Positions 5,762 through 5,771 of a stretch of DNA of 5,771 nt are shown piece by piece. The position numbers were made by a program, and so were the translations under genes. Each line of letters begins with the position of its first letter. Position 1 is the first letter of the stretch. The DNA comes from an uncultured Lysobacter sp. (GTDB lineage: Bacteria; Pseudomonadota; Gammaproteobacteria; Xanthomonadales; Xanthomonadaceae). Location of the stretch: NCBI GenBank assembly GCA_902805755.1, contig CADCUA010000575.1:1-5771 (forward strand). The letters run 5' to 3'. The notes below the pieces were generated by a model. That model did not search any database and was not told the DNA's origin. It saw only the letters and a program-made list of their open reading frames with translations.

Positions 5762-5771
5762 CTGTCATAAA
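5762..5771 (+). promoter_or_regulatory. Half Pho box (PhoB-binding repeat) cut by the window edge
   Basis: CTGTCATAAA matches the first 7-base repeat (CTGTCAT) of the PhoB consensus box plus the start of its AT-rich four-base linker. It is preceded by TTGA, so TTGACT (5758-5763) also resembles a -35 hexamer. A complete box would need a second CTGTCAT-like repeat starting about one base beyond the window. It suggests a rightward, phosphate-regulated gene just outside. Confidence 0.5.

Noticed and set aside
3951..5768. 605-codon minus-strand frame starting at the right edge
   Set aside because: It runs antisense to both lgt and the patatin gene, has low-complexity Arg/Ala/His composition and matches no family I know.
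1..5771. Search for CRISPR-like repeats, tRNA or rRNA genes, insertion sequences and defence or toxin modules
   Set aside because: No regularly spaced repeats, tRNA-like arms, transposase motifs or foreign-looking low-GC segments were seen; all five genes share similar composition.

Overview
This is a very GC-rich window with strong G/C bias at third codon positions. It carries five complete, co-directional plus-strand genes separated by short gaps of 56 to 85 bp. The composition, an ATTCCC-type intergenic tandem repeat, the start-proximal TATGCTGGCC-type promoter sequence and the protein families point to a gammaproteobacterium of the Xanthomonadaceae/Lysobacteraceae (Lysobacter, Luteimonas, Pseudoxanthomonas or similar). 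That assignment is an inference; there is no rRNA or marker gene to prove it.

Layout from left to right: 1-128 is leader with a small hairpin. 129-1790 encodes a lipoprotein M28 zinc aminopeptidase with an inserted PA-type domain. A terminator-like hairpin follows at 1812-1838. 1854-2543 encodes a YgeA-type amino acid racemase. A three-unit heptamer repeat at 2557-2580 precedes 2610-3632, a GYF_2 plus AIM24 (TIGR00266) protein that has the only clear Shine-Dalgarno sequence in the window. Two hairpin structures fill the gap before 3718-4527, a prolipoprotein diacylglyceryl transferase (Lgt) whose motifs look more like the Bacteroidota type than the usual proteobacterial one. 4584-5618 encodes a lipoprotein patatin-like phospholipase. 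The last 153 bases have no gene but are dense in inverted repeats and end exactly in CTGTCATAAA, the first half of a PhoB box.

Functionally this looks like a housekeeping/cell-envelope neighbourhood rather than a mobile or defence island. Two of the five products are predicted outer-membrane lipoproteins, and they flank, at a distance, an enzyme that attaches the lipid to lipoproteins. Whether this Lgt is the only one in the genome or a second, acquired copy is the most interesting open question. The half Pho box suggests that a phosphate-starvation gene begins just beyond the right edge. I found no clear evidence of a new multi-gene system, CRISPR, IS element, tRNA or rRNA.
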